DNA of 64,000 bases from contig NZ_PJCH01000007.1 in NCBI RefSeq assembly GCF_002943565.1, forward strand, positions 62,001 through 126,000, in the 5' to 3' direction. Position 1 is the stretch's first letter. Each line of letters begins with the position of its first letter. The notes below the pieces were generated by a model. The model was not told where the DNA came from. It was given only the letters and a program-made list of their open reading frames with translations, and made no database searches. A program made the position numbers and the translations under genes. This document shows, in pieces, positions 52,768-61,462 of the stretch. This stretch comes from Hyphococcus luteus. Its GTDB lineage: Bacteria > Pseudomonadota > Alphaproteobacteria > Caulobacterales > Parvularculaceae.

Positions 52768-53226
52768 TTACTGCGCGCGGGCCGCCATCAGGGCGTTGAT
52801 CGCATCGCCCGCATGGCGCGCCACCTGTCCGCTGAAATTCATGACGTCCGGCACGGTCACGCCTTGCATGTAAAGAAAGATGGCGAGGGCGGCGGCGCCG
52901 AGCCCTAAAAACCGCGCCGCGCTCTGGCCCGCCGCGAAGAACAGGAACAGGGCGGCGCTGATCTGCGCCGGGCCGGCGATCTGGCTCGCCGTCATGGTCT
53001 GCAATAAGCCTTCGACGGACGAAAAATCATAAGCGACGGGCTCGGCTGGAATGGCGGGGTCCGCCTTGGCGCCGGTCATGGTGTTGGCGCCGAGAAAGAC
53101 GAGAAACACCGCGCCCGCGCCCTGAATGAAGCGCCGCAGCGCATCGGCGCCGCGCGGATAAGGCGAGGCGCCTTTTCTTGCAGGCGACGGCGTCGGATAG
53201 AACGGGATGGGATCGACGGCGGGCAT
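52768..53226 (-). CDS. Small membrane protein, unknown
   Basis: 152 aa from the ATG at 53226 preceded by GAGGAAG; an ATG eight codons earlier is open too. Basic Pro-rich head (VDPIPFYPTPSPARKGASPYPRGADALRRF), then hydrophobic stretches GAGAVFLVFLGANTMTG, ISAALFLFFAAGQSAARFLGLGAAALAIFLYMQGV. Probably three membrane helices. No recognised domain. Confidence 0.7.
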   Translation of the reverse strand: MPAVDPIPFYPTPSPARKGASPYPRGADALRRFIQGAGAVFLVFLGANTMTGAKADPAIPAEPVAYDFSSVEGLLQTMTASQIAGPAQISAALFLFFAAGQSAARFLGLGAAALAIFLYMQGVTVPDVMNFSGQVARHAGDAINALMAARAQ

Positions 53227-53352
53227 GACGCGGCTGCCTTCCTCGCACAAGCCTTTGCGTCTTGCGCGTCTCGACGCCCTCCAACCCAGTCCTGTTCAGA
53301 TTGCGTGAAAAATTTGTCCAGAGTGTGGCGTCGAATGCGCCGGCAAGCTGCG

Positions 53353-54453
53353 TCAGCTTTTTTTCGTAATGCGCGTCACATGCCCCATCTTGCGGCCGGG
53401 TCTTGCTTCGCGCTTGCCGTAAAGATGGACGCAAGTCTGCGGCTCGCCTGCGAGGGCGCGCCATGATTTCACATCGTCGCCAATGAGATTTTCCATCACC
53501 GCATCGGAATGGCGCGCCGGATCGCCGAGCGGCCAGCCGGCGACGGCGCGGATATGCTGTTCGAATTGCGAGACGGCGCATCCGTCCTCAGTCCAGTGAC
53601 CGGAATTGTGAACGCGCGGGGCGTATTCGTTGACGATGACGTCGCCGTTTTCGAGGACGAAAAACTCGACGCCGATGACGCCCACATAATCGAGCGCTTC
53701 GAGCATCTTGCGCGTCACGGCGCGCGCCTTTTCGGCCGTTGCTTCGCTGACGGCGGCGGGAACGCTCGAGGTTCTCAGGATGCCGCCCTTGTGGACGTTC
53801 TCCGCCGGATCGTAGAGTTTGATCTCGCCGTTCTCCCCGCGCGCGCCGATGATGGAAATCTCGCGCGTGAACGGCACGAAGCCTTCGAGGATCGAGGGCG
53901 CGGCGCCGACTTCGTCCCAGGCGAATTCGATCGCTTTTTCATAAGCGCCCGACAGATCGCTGTCTTGCGTCGTGATGCGGGTCTGGCCCTTGCCGTCATA
54001 GCCGAGGCGGCGGGTTTTAAGGATCGCCGGACGGCTGACTTTTTCGAGCCCCGCTTTCAGGGAATCGAGATCGTCGACGGGGTGAAAGGCGGCGGTCTCA
54101 GCGCCGATGCCGCGCGCGAATTCTTTTTCGACGAGCCGGTCCTGCGCGGTTTCGAGGGCCTTTGCGCCGGGGCGCACCACGGCGCCGAGATTGTTGAGAA
54201 ATTCGACCGCTTCCACCGGCACGTTTTCGAATTCATAAGTGATGACGTCGACGGATTTGGCGAACTTGGCGAGGGCGTATTCGTCGAGATAACCGGCGAC
54301 CGTATGCGCCGACGAAACGTCATAAGCGGGCGCGTGATCGTCCGGACACAGAATATGGGTTTTTAGGCCGATCTCCGCCGCTGCGGTCGCCAGCATCCGC
54401 CCAAGCTGGCCGCCGCCCAATATGCCGATGACGCCGTTCGGTTCGACGATCAC
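53353..54453 (-). CDS. purK: N5-carboxyaminoimidazole ribonucleotide synthase
   Basis: ATP-grasp enzyme of purine synthesis; makes N5-CAIR from AIR, bicarbonate and ATP. 366 aa. IGILGGGQLGRMLATAAAEIGLKTHIL at the start, KTRRLGYDGKGQ, EGFVPFTREISIIGARGENGEI, GVEFFVLENGDVIVNEYAPRVHNSGHWT. Two bases after purE's stop, so the two are an operon. PurE converts its product. Confidence 0.97.
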   Translation of the reverse strand: MIVEPNGVIGILGGGQLGRMLATAAAEIGLKTHILCPDDHAPAYDVSSAHTVAGYLDEYALAKFAKSVDVITYEFENVPVEAVEFLNNLGAVVRPGAKALETAQDRLVEKEFARGIGAETAAFHPVDDLDSLKAGLEKVSRPAILKTRRLGYDGKGQTRITTQDSDLSGAYEKAIEFAWDEVGAAPSILEGFVPFTREISIIGARGENGEIKLYDPAENVHKGGILRTSSVPAAVSEATAEKARAVTRKMLEALDYVGVIGVEFFVLENGDVIVNEYAPRVHNSGHWTEDGCAVSQFEQHIRAVAGWPLGDPARHSDAVMENLIGDDVKSWRALAGEPQTCVHLYGKREARPGRKMGHVTRITKKS

Positions 54454-54455
54454 GC

Positions 54456-54956
54456 CTAATCTTCCACGCTTTCAGCGACGGCGTCCGTCTGGGCCGCGCG
54501 CCATTTGTCGAGCCTTTCGGCGAGCTTGTCATCGCTTGTCGCGAGCATCGCCGCCGCGAGAAGGCCGGCGTTCGCCGCGCCGGCTTCGCCGATCGCCACC
54601 GTCGCAACGGGCACGCCCGCCGGCATCTGGACGATGGAAAGAAGGCTGTCGAGACCTTTCAGCGCCTTCGACTGGATCGGCACGCCGATGAGGGGGAGCG
54701 GCGTCATGGACGCCGTCATGCCGGGCAGATGCGCCGCGCCGCCGGCCCCGGCGATGATGACTTTGAGCCCGCGCGCTTTCGCGCCCGAGGCATAGTCGTA
54801 AAGCCGTTTCGGGGTGCGGTGGGCGGAGACCACTTTCGTTTCGTAAGCAACGCCGAGCGCATCCAGCATTTCGCAGGCCTTGGCCATCACCGGCCAGTCC
54901 GAGCGCGAGCCCATGATGACGCCGACAAGGGGAGATGAGTTTTGCGCGCCGCTCAT
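54456..54956 (-). CDS. purE: N5-CAIR mutase
   Basis: 166 aa. [83 protein letters not shown] is diagnostic ([20 protein letters not shown]). Moves the carboxylate from N5 to C4. The start follows GGAGG. Upstream partner of purK. Confidence 0.97.
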   Translation of the reverse strand: MSGAQNSSPLVGVIMGSRSDWPVMAKACEMLDALGVAYETKVVSAHRTPKRLYDYASGAKARGLKVIIAGAGGAAHLPGMTASMTPLPLIGVPIQSKALKGLDSLLSIVQMPAGVPVATVAIGEAGAANAGLLAAAMLATSDDKLAERLDKWRAAQTDAVAESVED

Positions 54957-55391
54957 GGCAGCCTCCGGTTCCGGGAAGCGGCGCTTATAGCAGGGGAAAA
55001 CGGGGGCGCAAGCGACAGCCGGTCCGGACGAGGAGACGCCAGCCTAAGACGGGGGCGCGAGAGCCGACGCCTCCTCTCACCGGACGCGGGAGCAGGCTGC
55101 GCGTTGAAGGGGACTTCTCAGCGCGGCCTTATCCGCCTTTTGAAACTGGGCTTCGGCGACGTTTGTCACAAGGGGGGTGCGACGGTCTTTCGGCGAAACG
55201 AGCGGTCCCTGCGCCGAAGCGACACGGGGGGTTAACACTTTCATCGCTAGGCTAATGGCGGGAATTTGCGCTGATGCGCACGAATCGCGCTTACTGGCGA
55301 GGAAGGGCCAAGCGCGTTAAGCATGAGGGGGGAATCGCAAGCGGGAGCGGATTTCTGTCGATCCGCCGCGGCTTGCGCTTTGGAGGGTGTT
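54957..55391. other. Gene-free stretch before diguanylate cyclase
   Basis: 435 bases between divergent purE and the GGDEF gene. No supportable ORF. It includes TTAACACTTTCATC and GCTAGGCTAATGG around 55233-55260, which look like promoter elements for the diguanylate cyclase gene, but no motif is certain. Confidence 0.55.
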
Positions 55392-56117
55392 ATGAAGATT
55401 GGCGACTCGCCAAAATCTGCGAGCAGCGCCCGAATCGACCGCAAACGCGGCGCGGGGGCGCCGGCGCAGGCCGCCGCGAACAGCAGCGCGGCGCCCGCCG
55501 ATCAGATTACGCTCGCCGGCATTCCCGAGGCGGATCTGACGCCGCGGGTGCGCGAGACGCTGGTCTCGCTGATGCAGGAGGTGCAGAGCCTCAGGGATCA
55601 GCTCTCCTGGTCGCAGGAGCGCATCACCGAACTTGAACGGCTCGCCGACAGCGATCCCATGCTCGATATTTTCAACCGCCGCGCCTTTGTGCGCGAGCTC
55701 GACCGCACGCTCGGCCTGATCGACCGTTACGGGATGAAGGCGAGCCTGATTTTCGTCGACCTCAACGATCTCAAAAAGATCAATGACGCCAAGGGGCACG
55801 GAGCGGGGGATGCGGCGCTCGCGCATGTCGCCGCCGTGCTTTCGGCGAATGTGCGCCAGTCGGACGCGGTGGGACGGCTCGGCGGCGACGAATTCGGCGT
55901 GATCTTGACCCAGGCCGATCAGTCGACGGCGGAGATGAAGGCGCAACAGCTGAGCCAGGCCGTCGCCGCAAATCCGACGCCATGGAAGGATGGAGATTTC
56001 ACCGCGCATATTTCCTGCGGCGTCGTGGAAATCGCCAAAGGGCTTTCCGCCGACGAAGCCATGGCCCGCGCCGATTCGGCGATGTACGAACAAAAATCGC
56101 GCAAGGGCGACGGTTAG
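55392..56117 (+). CDS. Diguanylate cyclase (DgcB-like)
   Basis: Makes cyclic di-GMP from two GTP. 241 aa from the ATG at 55392 after GGAGGG. N-terminal helical/coiled-coil part (LVSLMQEVQSLRDQLSWSQERITELERLADSDPMLDIFNRRAF), then GGDEF with intact GGDEF (residues 164-168) and an upstream RxxD inhibitory site (RQSD) five residues before, so product feedback is likely. The layout coiled-coil plus GGDEF resembles DgcB of Caulobacter, which helps surface attachment; that is an inference. Confidence 0.93.
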   Translation: MKIGDSPKSASSARIDRKRGAGAPAQAAANSSAAPADQITLAGIPEADLTPRVRETLVSLMQEVQSLRDQLSWSQERITELERLADSDPMLDIFNRRAFVRELDRTLGLIDRYGMKASLIFVDLNDLKKINDAKGHGAGDAALAHVAAVLSANVRQSDAVGRLGGDEFGVILTQADQSTAEMKAQQLSQAVAANPTPWKDGDFTAHISCGVVEIAKGLSADEAMARADSAMYEQKSRKGDG

Positions 56118-56464
56118 GCGATAATATCCGGCAGCATGGAATCCTTGACCTCCTGAATGAGGTCTTTCAGCGCCAGTTTTTTCTTTTTCAGCCGCGCAAT
56201 CGTCAGGCGTTCGTAGGGCGAGTTGATCTCAAGCGAGGTGATCGCCGCGTCGAGATCGCGGTGCTCCTGTTCGAGCGTCGCAAGGCGGATGGCGAGCGCC
56301 TCGTCATTGGCGCCGTCGAAATCATTGTCCTTCGCGGCGAAACCGCGCGCGCAAAAGCGTTCTCCCGACAAGAGCAAGGCGTCGAGCTTTGCGCGCTGCT
56401 TTGCGGCGTCGTCCTGTTCCGTCTTCTTGTCCGGCCCGTTTTCCGGCGGCTCGCCCTGGCTCAT
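56114..56464 (-). CDS. DUF465 (YdcH-type) small protein
   Basis: 116 aa. A DUF465 helical hairpin at the C-terminus (IRLATLEQEHRDLDAAITSLEINSPYERLTIARLKKKKLALKDLIQEV) behind a 50-residue polar head. The 4-base overlap of stops with the diguanylate cyclase shows convergent compact packing. A second DUF465 protein is at 57747. Function unknown. Confidence 0.85.
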   Translation of the reverse strand: MSQGEPPENGPDKKTEQDDAAKQRAKLDALLLSGERFCARGFAAKDNDFDGANDEALAIRLATLEQEHRDLDAAITSLEINSPYERLTIARLKKKKLALKDLIQEVKDSMLPDIIA

Positions 56465-56481
56465 GCCCGTTCCTGTTCTGC

Positions 56482-56988
56482 TCAGCTTTTGCCCGCGGAG
56501 GAGGCGGGGAAAATATGGTCCGCCAGATCGCGAAGCAGCGTCGTGGTGAAGCCGCTTCGGCGCGGCGCGTCGATGAGACTTGCGTAAAGAGCGAGATTGT
56601 TTCTGGCGGCGTCAAGCATGTCTTCGCGGCCGATCGGCGTTCCGGGGCGCGAAAGCCCGTAGAGAATGTCCTGTTCGCGATGTTCGGCTTCGAGCTCGGC
56701 CGCTTTGATCTGTTCGTAAAGCCCGGGCGGGCCGTCTTTTGCGTTGCGCCGCGCCTCGCGCAACGGTTCGATCACGCCTTCCGACCAGTCGCTCACCGCC
56801 TTCTCGGCTTCCTTTAGGGCGTCCTTGCCGAGGGTTTCGCCTTCGCTTGCCCGCCAGCAGCACCACAGCGTTAGATTCACGTCGAAGCCGAAATCGTCCT
56901 GCATGTAGATGAGGCGGTTCTTGGCGCCTGGCATCTCATAGGCGTCGTTCGACCATTGCCAGAAGGCGTTGCCCCGGACTTTGCTCAT
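56482..56988 (-). CDS. TIGR02444-type (DUF2390) protein
   Basis: 168 aa from the ATG at 56988. Sequence NAFWQWSNDAYEMPGAKNRLIYMQDDFGFDVNLTLWCCWRA is the TIGR02444 opening (xxWxxxxxxYxxxGV...LLQDxxGxDVNLLLWCLW). Function unknown. It follows ubiX, from which it is separated by a 5-codon mini-ORF made by a tandem repeat of its own start. Confidence 0.85.
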   Translation of the reverse strand: MSKVRGNAFWQWSNDAYEMPGAKNRLIYMQDDFGFDVNLTLWCCWRASEGETLGKDALKEAEKAVSDWSEGVIEPLREARRNAKDGPPGLYEQIKAAELEAEHREQDILYGLSRPGTPIGREDMLDAARNNLALYASLIDAPRRSGFTTTLLRDLADHIFPASSAGKS

Positions 56989-57002
56989 ATGACTTTGCTC
57001 AT
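56977..57002 (-). repeat. Tandem start-codon duplication and mini-ORF
   Basis: The 12-mer ATGAGCAAAGTC occurs twice on the minus strand (57002-56991 and 56988-56977) with AT between. The first copy overlaps the ubiX stop (ATGA) and opens a five-codon frame, MSKVI, whose stop overlaps the true start of the TIGR02444-type gene (ATGA again). This may pass ribosomes from one gene to the next. Confidence 0.8.
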
Positions 57003-57592
57003 TTCGGGCGCTTTCCTTTTTCAAGGTCTTCGCCCCAGCGTTTGACGAGCGGCGTTTCGATGTCGAAGAGGTCGAGGACGCGGCCGACCGACTGGTCCAC
57101 AAGCTCGCCGACGCTTTGCGGTTCGGCGTAAAAAGCGGGGAGCGGCGGCGCGATGACCGCGCCCATTTCGGCGAGCGCCGTCATGGTGCGCAAATGGCCG
57201 AGATGAAATGGCGTTTCGCGCGCCATGAGAACGAGTTTGCGCTGTTCTTTCAGCGTCACGTCGGCGGCGCGCGTCAAGAGAGACGCCGTCACGCCGGTCG
57301 CGATCTCCGACATGGTGCGCACCGAGCAGGGTGTAATCAGCATGCCGATTGTTTTGAACGAGCCGGAGGAAATCGGCGCGCCGACATCGCCGACAGCATA
57401 GCGATAGTCGGCGAGTTCGGCGAAATCGGCGGCGGATTGACCCAGCTCGTAGCGAATCGTCATTTCGCTCGCGCGGCTGAGGACGAGATGCGTTTCCACA
57501 TCCGTCTCGCTGAGGGCTTCAAGCGCCCGCCGGGCGTAGACGGCGCCCGAAGCGCCGGTCACGCCGATAACTATTTTGCGGGTCGTTTTCAT
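56999..57592 (-). CDS. ubiX: Flavin prenyltransferase UbiX
   Basis: Attaches a dimethylallyl group to FMN to make the cofactor of UbiD decarboxylase in ubiquinone synthesis. 197 aa from the ATG at 57592; nine earlier codons are open without a ribosome site. Marks: IVIGVTGASGAVYARRALEAL, SSGSFKTIGMLITPCSVRTMSEIATGVTASLLTRAADVTLKEQRKLVLMARETPFHLGHLRTM and MGAVIAPPLPAFY. No ubiD is in the window; COQ9, another ubiquinone factor, lies 5 kb away. Confidence 0.95.
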   Translation of the reverse strand: MKTTRKIVIGVTGASGAVYARRALEALSETDVETHLVLSRASEMTIRYELGQSAADFAELADYRYAVGDVGAPISSGSFKTIGMLITPCSVRTMSEIATGVTASLLTRAADVTLKEQRKLVLMARETPFHLGHLRTMTALAEMGAVIAPPLPAFYAEPQSVGELVDQSVGRVLDLFDIETPLVKRWGEDLEKGKRPK

Positions 57593-57746
57593 AGCGAACT
57601 CAATATCTTGGACCCCCATTCATAAACCAATGGTGAACAGACCGCCAACAAAAACGACCGCTTTCGTCCGATGAAGAATCCGTGACAAAACCCGGTTTTC
57701 CGTGTTTAGATAAGGCGTATAACCACCCCAGAAAAGGAGGCCAATT

Positions 57747-57929
57747 ATGGCGATTAAGGCTCACATGGAAACGCTCAACAAGCGGCACCAGGAGCTGGAG
57801 GCGACGATTAACGCCGAAACCAAATCTCCGGGCTATGATGAACTGCGCGTGGTGGAGCTGAAACGTCAGAAGTTGAAAATCAAGGACCAGCTTGAGGAAC
57901 TCCGAACACAGAACAAATTGGCCAGTTGA
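57747..57929 (+). CDS. DUF465 (YdcH) small protein
   Basis: 60 aa: MAIKAHMETLNKRHQELEATINAETKSPGYDELRVVELKRQKLKIKDQLEEL. A compact DUF465 helical hairpin, common in proteobacteria, no known role. Start follows AAAAGGAGG. Divergent from ubiX. Confidence 0.9.
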   Translation: MAIKAHMETLNKRHQELEATINAETKSPGYDELRVVELKRQKLKIKDQLEELRTQNKLAS

Positions 57930-58052
57930 ACGAAAAGCCTGGCCTGACCGACAAACGATAATATGCGAGCCGGCGCGATCTGCCCCGGACATCTTGCATG
58001 CGGCGGCGGCGCACTTATAAGTGCGCCGCTTGGTTTTTGAGAAAGTGATGAC

Positions 58053-58832
58053 ATGCCTTCACGCACTGTAATCGTCACCGATGCGGCGCACGGCGTCGGC
58101 GCGGCCTGCGCCCGGCGTTTCGCCGCCAATGGCGACCTGCTGTTGCTGGCGGACCCGAATGAAGAAGCCGGCCAGAAATTCGCCGATGAAATCAACGGCG
58201 CCGGCGGCGAGGCCGCCTTCGTTCACGCCGAAGTGACGAAACGGCTTCACGTTCACAACATCATCGCCGAAGCGCTCGACGCATATGGGCGGATCGACGT
58301 GCTCGCCCATACGGTGATGGCGCATTTCACCGCGCCGTTCCTTGAAACCAGCGAAGACGATTTCGATCGCGTGGTGGCGGCCAATCTTCGCGGCGCCTTT
58401 CTCATGAATCAGGCGGTCGCGAAGCAATTCGCCAAGCGCCTCGATGAAGAAGGGGGCGAGCGGGTCTCCGGCGCCATCGTCAATATCGGCTCGGTGCAGG
58501 CGGTGACGGCCGCCGCCGAGCAGGTTGCTTTCGCGGCCTCGCAGGGCGGGCTGCATCAGCTCACCAAGGCTGTCGCCATCGCCATGTCGCCTTACGGGGT
58601 GCGCGCCAATCTCGTCGGCGTCGGCGCCATCAAGGGCGACATGGAGGAAAGCGAGCGCGACCGGGAGCGCGAGGCGACGCCGTTGAAACGCATCGGCGAT
58701 CCGGACGAAGTGGCGGAGGTTGTCTTCTTCCTCGCCAGCGACGCGGCGTCCTATGTCACCGGCCAGACGCTTTATGTGGATGGCGGCAAACTCGCCGCGC
58801 ATGGCGGCGGCGCGAAGAAGAAAAAGACGTGA
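58053..58832 (+). CDS. Degenerate SDR-family protein, probably non-catalytic
   Basis: 259 aa with the overall SDR layout, but key residues are lost: TGxxxGxG reads TDAAHGVG near the start, NNAG reads AHTV, and the YxxxK active site reads FAASQ (Phe and Gln where Tyr and Lys should be) within AFAASQGGLHQLTKA. Only the Ser (NIGSVQ) is kept. C-terminal LASDAASYVTGQTLYVDGGK is normal. It may be a binding or regulatory protein. Followed by a convergent DUF1013 gene. Confidence 0.85.
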   Translation: MPSRTVIVTDAAHGVGAACARRFAANGDLLLLADPNEEAGQKFADEINGAGGEAAFVHAEVTKRLHVHNIIAEALDAYGRIDVLAHTVMAHFTAPFLETSEDDFDRVVAANLRGAFLMNQAVAKQFAKRLDEEGGERVSGAIVNIGSVQAVTAAAEQVAFAASQGGLHQLTKAVAIAMSPYGVRANLVGVGAIKGDMEESERDREREATPLKRIGDPDEVAEVVFFLASDAASYVTGQTLYVDGGKLAAHGGGAKKKKT

Positions 58833-58851
58833 GGCGGCGCAAAGCCCGGCC

Positions 58852-59553
58852 TTATTCCTTGTTTTCGTCTCCGCTCTCGTCCTCGCCGCCGCCGAAATCG
58901 GCGAACACCCGCTCGAGGTCGATTTTCTTTTCTTCCTCTTCCGTTTCCGGCGCGGCCGGGGCCTGATCCTGCGTCGGTTCGAGCGACGGGCCGGCTTCCG
59001 GCTGCGGCTGGTCTTTCATCATCTTGGCGCGTTTCGCCGCGGCTTTTCTGACCACGGCGTCGAGATCGATCTGGGTGCACAGCCCGAGGCCCACAGGATC
59101 GCGCGGCTCCAGGTTGGCCGAGTTCCAGTGGGTGCGGTCGCGCACGGACTGGATGGTGGTTTTCGTGGTGCCGAGGAGTTTCGCGATTTGCGCGTCGGAG
59201 ATTTCCGGATGATTGCGCACCATCCAGGCGATGGCGTCCGGGCGGTTCTGGCGCTTCGAGACCGGGGTGTAGCGCGGGCCTTTGCGCGGTCTTTCCGCGA
59301 CGACGGTTTTCGGCCGTGACAGTTTCAGCTTGTAGGCGTCGTCGGCTTCGCCTTTTTCGATTTCCTCGCGCGAGAGCTGGTGGTTGGTGATCGGGTCGAT
59401 GCCGCGCACGCCCGCCGCCACGTCGCCGTCGGCGATGCCTTTCACCTGCAAGGGGTGAAGGCCGCAGAAATCGGCGATCTGGTCGAAGCTCAAGGAGGTG
59501 TTGTCGATCAGCCAGACGGCGGTTGCGATCGGCATCAGCGGACGGTCGGCCAT
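58852..59553 (-). CDS. trcR: DUF1013 protein, TrcR-like cell-cycle regulator
   Basis: 233 aa. Sequence PLMPIATAVWLIDNTSLSFDQIADFCGLHPLQVKGIADGDVAAGVRGIDPITNHQLSREEI matches DUF1013, with two helix-turn-helix-like parts: SFDQIADFCGLHPLQV and ISDAQIAKLLGTTKTTIQSVRDR. Current names for the family are TrcR, a cell-cycle transcription regulator. The C-terminal 60 residues are acidic and Pro/Glu-rich. Very conserved in alphaproteobacteria. Confidence 0.85.
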   Translation of the reverse strand: MADRPLMPIATAVWLIDNTSLSFDQIADFCGLHPLQVKGIADGDVAAGVRGIDPITNHQLSREEIEKGEADDAYKLKLSRPKTVVAERPRKGPRYTPVSKRQNRPDAIAWMVRNHPEISDAQIAKLLGTTKTTIQSVRDRTHWNSANLEPRDPVGLGLCTQIDLDAVVRKAAAKRAKMMKDQPQPEAGPSLEPTQDQAPAAPETEEEEKKIDLERVFADFGGGEDESGDENKE

Positions 59554-59711
59554 GTCATGTCTCCAATGGGTCGGCCCGAAAAGCTTACGGGGCGGCCCCC
59601 CTTCCGGGAAGCCGCGCTAACCGCCGGATTTTCGGGGAAAGCGACGCGCCTGAACGCGATTGGCGGGCTATATAGACGCTTTGGCCGTATTCGCCAAGGA
59701 GAGATCGGCGA

Positions 59712-60707
59712 TTAGGGGACCCTGAGGACGATTTTGCCCGTATGGGCCCCTGATTCCATGCGGGCGTGGGCGTCTGCGGCCTCGGCCAGCGGGAAAATTT
59801 TATCGAGGACCGGGCGGAAGGCCCCGCTTTCGATGAGCGGCCAGACCGTCGCCCTGATATCCGCAGCGAGGCGGGCTTTTTCCGCGAAAGGCCGGGATTT
59901 CATGGTCGAGCCGGAAAGCCGCAGCCGGTTCCGCATGATCGTGAAGATGTTGATCGTCGCCTCCACCCCGCGCAGGGGCGCGATGGAGACATGGCGTCCG
60001 CCGAAATTGAGGCAGGAGAGATTGCGCGCCACGAAATCGCCGCCCGCTATGTCGAGGACGACATCGGCGCCGCCGCTTTCCTTGACGGCCTCGTCCCATT
60101 TGTCTTCGTCATAAAGATACGCCGCATCGGCGCCGAGCCGTTTAGCCGCGTCGCATTTGTCTTTCGTGCCGCAGGTGACGACGGCTTTCGCGCCGATCGC
60201 CTTGGCGAGGCCGATGGCGGTCATGCCGATGCCGCTCGTGCCGCCGTGCAGGAGGAGGGTTTCGCCGGCCTTCAACTGTGCGTCGTCGAAGGCGTTGGCC
60301 CAGACCGTGAAGATTGTTTCGGGAAGCGCCGCCGCTTCCTCCATTGAAAGCCCGCCCGGAACCGGCAGGACGGAGCCTGCGTCGGCGAGCGCGTATTGCG
60401 CATAACCGCCGCCGGTGAGGAGCGCGCAGACCTTGTCGCCGGGTTTCCAGTTTTTAACGTCTTCGCCGACAGCGGCGATCTCGCCCGCGCATTCAAGGCC
60501 GGGCAAGTCGGAAGCGCCCGGCGGCGGCGGATAGAGCCCTTTGCGCTGCAAGACTTCAGGCCGGTTCACCCCCGCCGCGGCGACGCGAATCAGAACTTCA
60601 TTGCCCTTCGGCTCCGGAACCGGGCATTCCATTAATTGCAGGACCTCCGGACCGCCGGGCTCGGTGATCACGATGGCCTGCATGGCGGTGGGGATGGCTT
60701 TGGTCAT
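59712..60707 (-). CDS. NAD(P)H-quinone oxidoreductase (zeta-crystallin/PIG3 type)
   Basis: 331-aa MDR-family reductase without the zinc sites. RVAAAGVNRPEVLQRKGLYPPPPGASDLPGLECAGEIAAVG and GETLLLHGGTSGIGMTAIGLAKAIGAKAVVTCGT (NADPH-binding GxxGxxG). It reduces quinones by one or two electrons. It precedes a DUF1192 gene in the divergent direction. Confidence 0.93.
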   Translation of the reverse strand: MTKAIPTAMQAIVITEPGGPEVLQLMECPVPEPKGNEVLIRVAAAGVNRPEVLQRKGLYPPPPGASDLPGLECAGEIAAVGEDVKNWKPGDKVCALLTGGGYAQYALADAGSVLPVPGGLSMEEAAALPETIFTVWANAFDDAQLKAGETLLLHGGTSGIGMTAIGLAKAIGAKAVVTCGTKDKCDAAKRLGADAAYLYDEDKWDEAVKESGGADVVLDIAGGDFVARNLSCLNFGGRHVSIAPLRGVEATINIFTIMRNRLRLSGSTMKSRPFAEKARLAADIRATVWPLIESGAFRPVLDKIFPLAEAADAHARMESGAHTGKIVLRVP

Positions 60708-60728
60708 TGGGCTCGCTCACAAGTTTCA

Positions 60729-60802
60729 GGTCGTGTCTCCGTTTGCTTTCGCCCTTCGATATAGCCCCGCTCCTCAGGATGAAGGCAAACTGAGATACGA
60801 CC
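60729..60802. repeat. Palindromic intergenic repeat, family A copy 4 (short)
   Basis: Outer arms GGTCGTGTCTCCGTTTGC (60729-60746) and GCAAACTGAGATACGACC (60785-60802) match at 16 of 18 positions. The core GCTCCTCAGGATGAAGGC (60769-60786) is the family A right end; its left end is degraded. Confidence 0.7.
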
Positions 60803-60877
60803 GATTTTCTTCCATTCTTGCCTTAAGCGCCATGATTTCGCAAAGTCCGTCCCCGAGCCGCATAAGGGAGGCCCGCC

Positions 60878-61072
60878 ATGGACGACGAACCGCTCAGCGA
60901 AAAACCGGACATGACCCTGTCATATCTGGCGAAGCAGGATCTTTACGCCCTATCCGCCGGCGATCTCGAAGACCGCATCGACGCCCTCAAGGCGGAAGTC
61001 ACGCGTTGCGAAGAAGAGCTGAAGGGCCGCGGCGACACGCGCTCGGAAGCGGAGAAGCTGTTCAAGTTCTAG
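60878..61072 (+). CDS. DUF1192 protein
   Basis: 64 aa: LSYLAKQDLYALSAGDLEDRIDALKAEVTRCEEELKGRGDTRSEAEKLFKF, the short helical DUF1192 pattern (LSxxxLxxRIxxLxxEIxR...AxxxFF). Common in alphaproteobacteria beside quinone oxidoreductases. Function unknown. Confidence 0.9.
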   Translation: MDDEPLSEKPDMTLSYLAKQDLYALSAGDLEDRIDALKAEVTRCEEELKGRGDTRSEAEKLFKF

Positions 61073-61096
61073 CCTGTTCCGGCTCCCGCAAGTCCG

Positions 61097-61462
61097 TCAC
61101 ATAAAGTAATAATGCATGATGACTTTGCTCGTGGCGCCCAGAATATAGAGCGTCGCCAGAAACATCACGATCCAGTAAAAGACGATGACGGGGGTGTTCT
61201 TGCGGGCGAACACCGGATTGTCTTTAAGGTCCTGTTTCAGACGTTTTTTATTGCGGCGTTCTTTGCCGGCGATGATCCTGACGAAATATTTTCCGAGATA
61301 AAGCCGCACATCGGCGGGTTGCGCGTGCGAAGACGAATTTTTGACTGCGTTTTCAATCGCGACGCGCTGCTGGGGCGTCAGGGTCTCTCTGACGTCGGCT
61401 TCCACCTCTTCCCAGAACCAGGTTATTTCTTGATTGCCGGTTGAGACTTGGCTCTCAGACAT
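61097..61462 (-). CDS. Small protein with C-terminal membrane anchor
   Basis: 121 aa from the ATG at 61462, which has GAGGGA 8 bases upstream; the longer frame to 61807 overlaps the next gene and is not real. Polar part (ITWFWEEVEADVRETLTPQQRVAIENAVKN...VRLYLGKYFVRIIAGKERRNKKRLKQDLKD) and one C-terminal membrane segment (VIVFYWIVMFLATLYILGAT). Tail-anchored. Not recognised. Confidence 0.75.
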   Translation of the reverse strand: MSESQVSTGNQEITWFWEEVEADVRETLTPQQRVAIENAVKNSSSHAQPADVRLYLGKYFVRIIAGKERRNKKRLKQDLKDNPVFARKNTPVIVFYWIVMFLATLYILGATSKVIMHYYFM

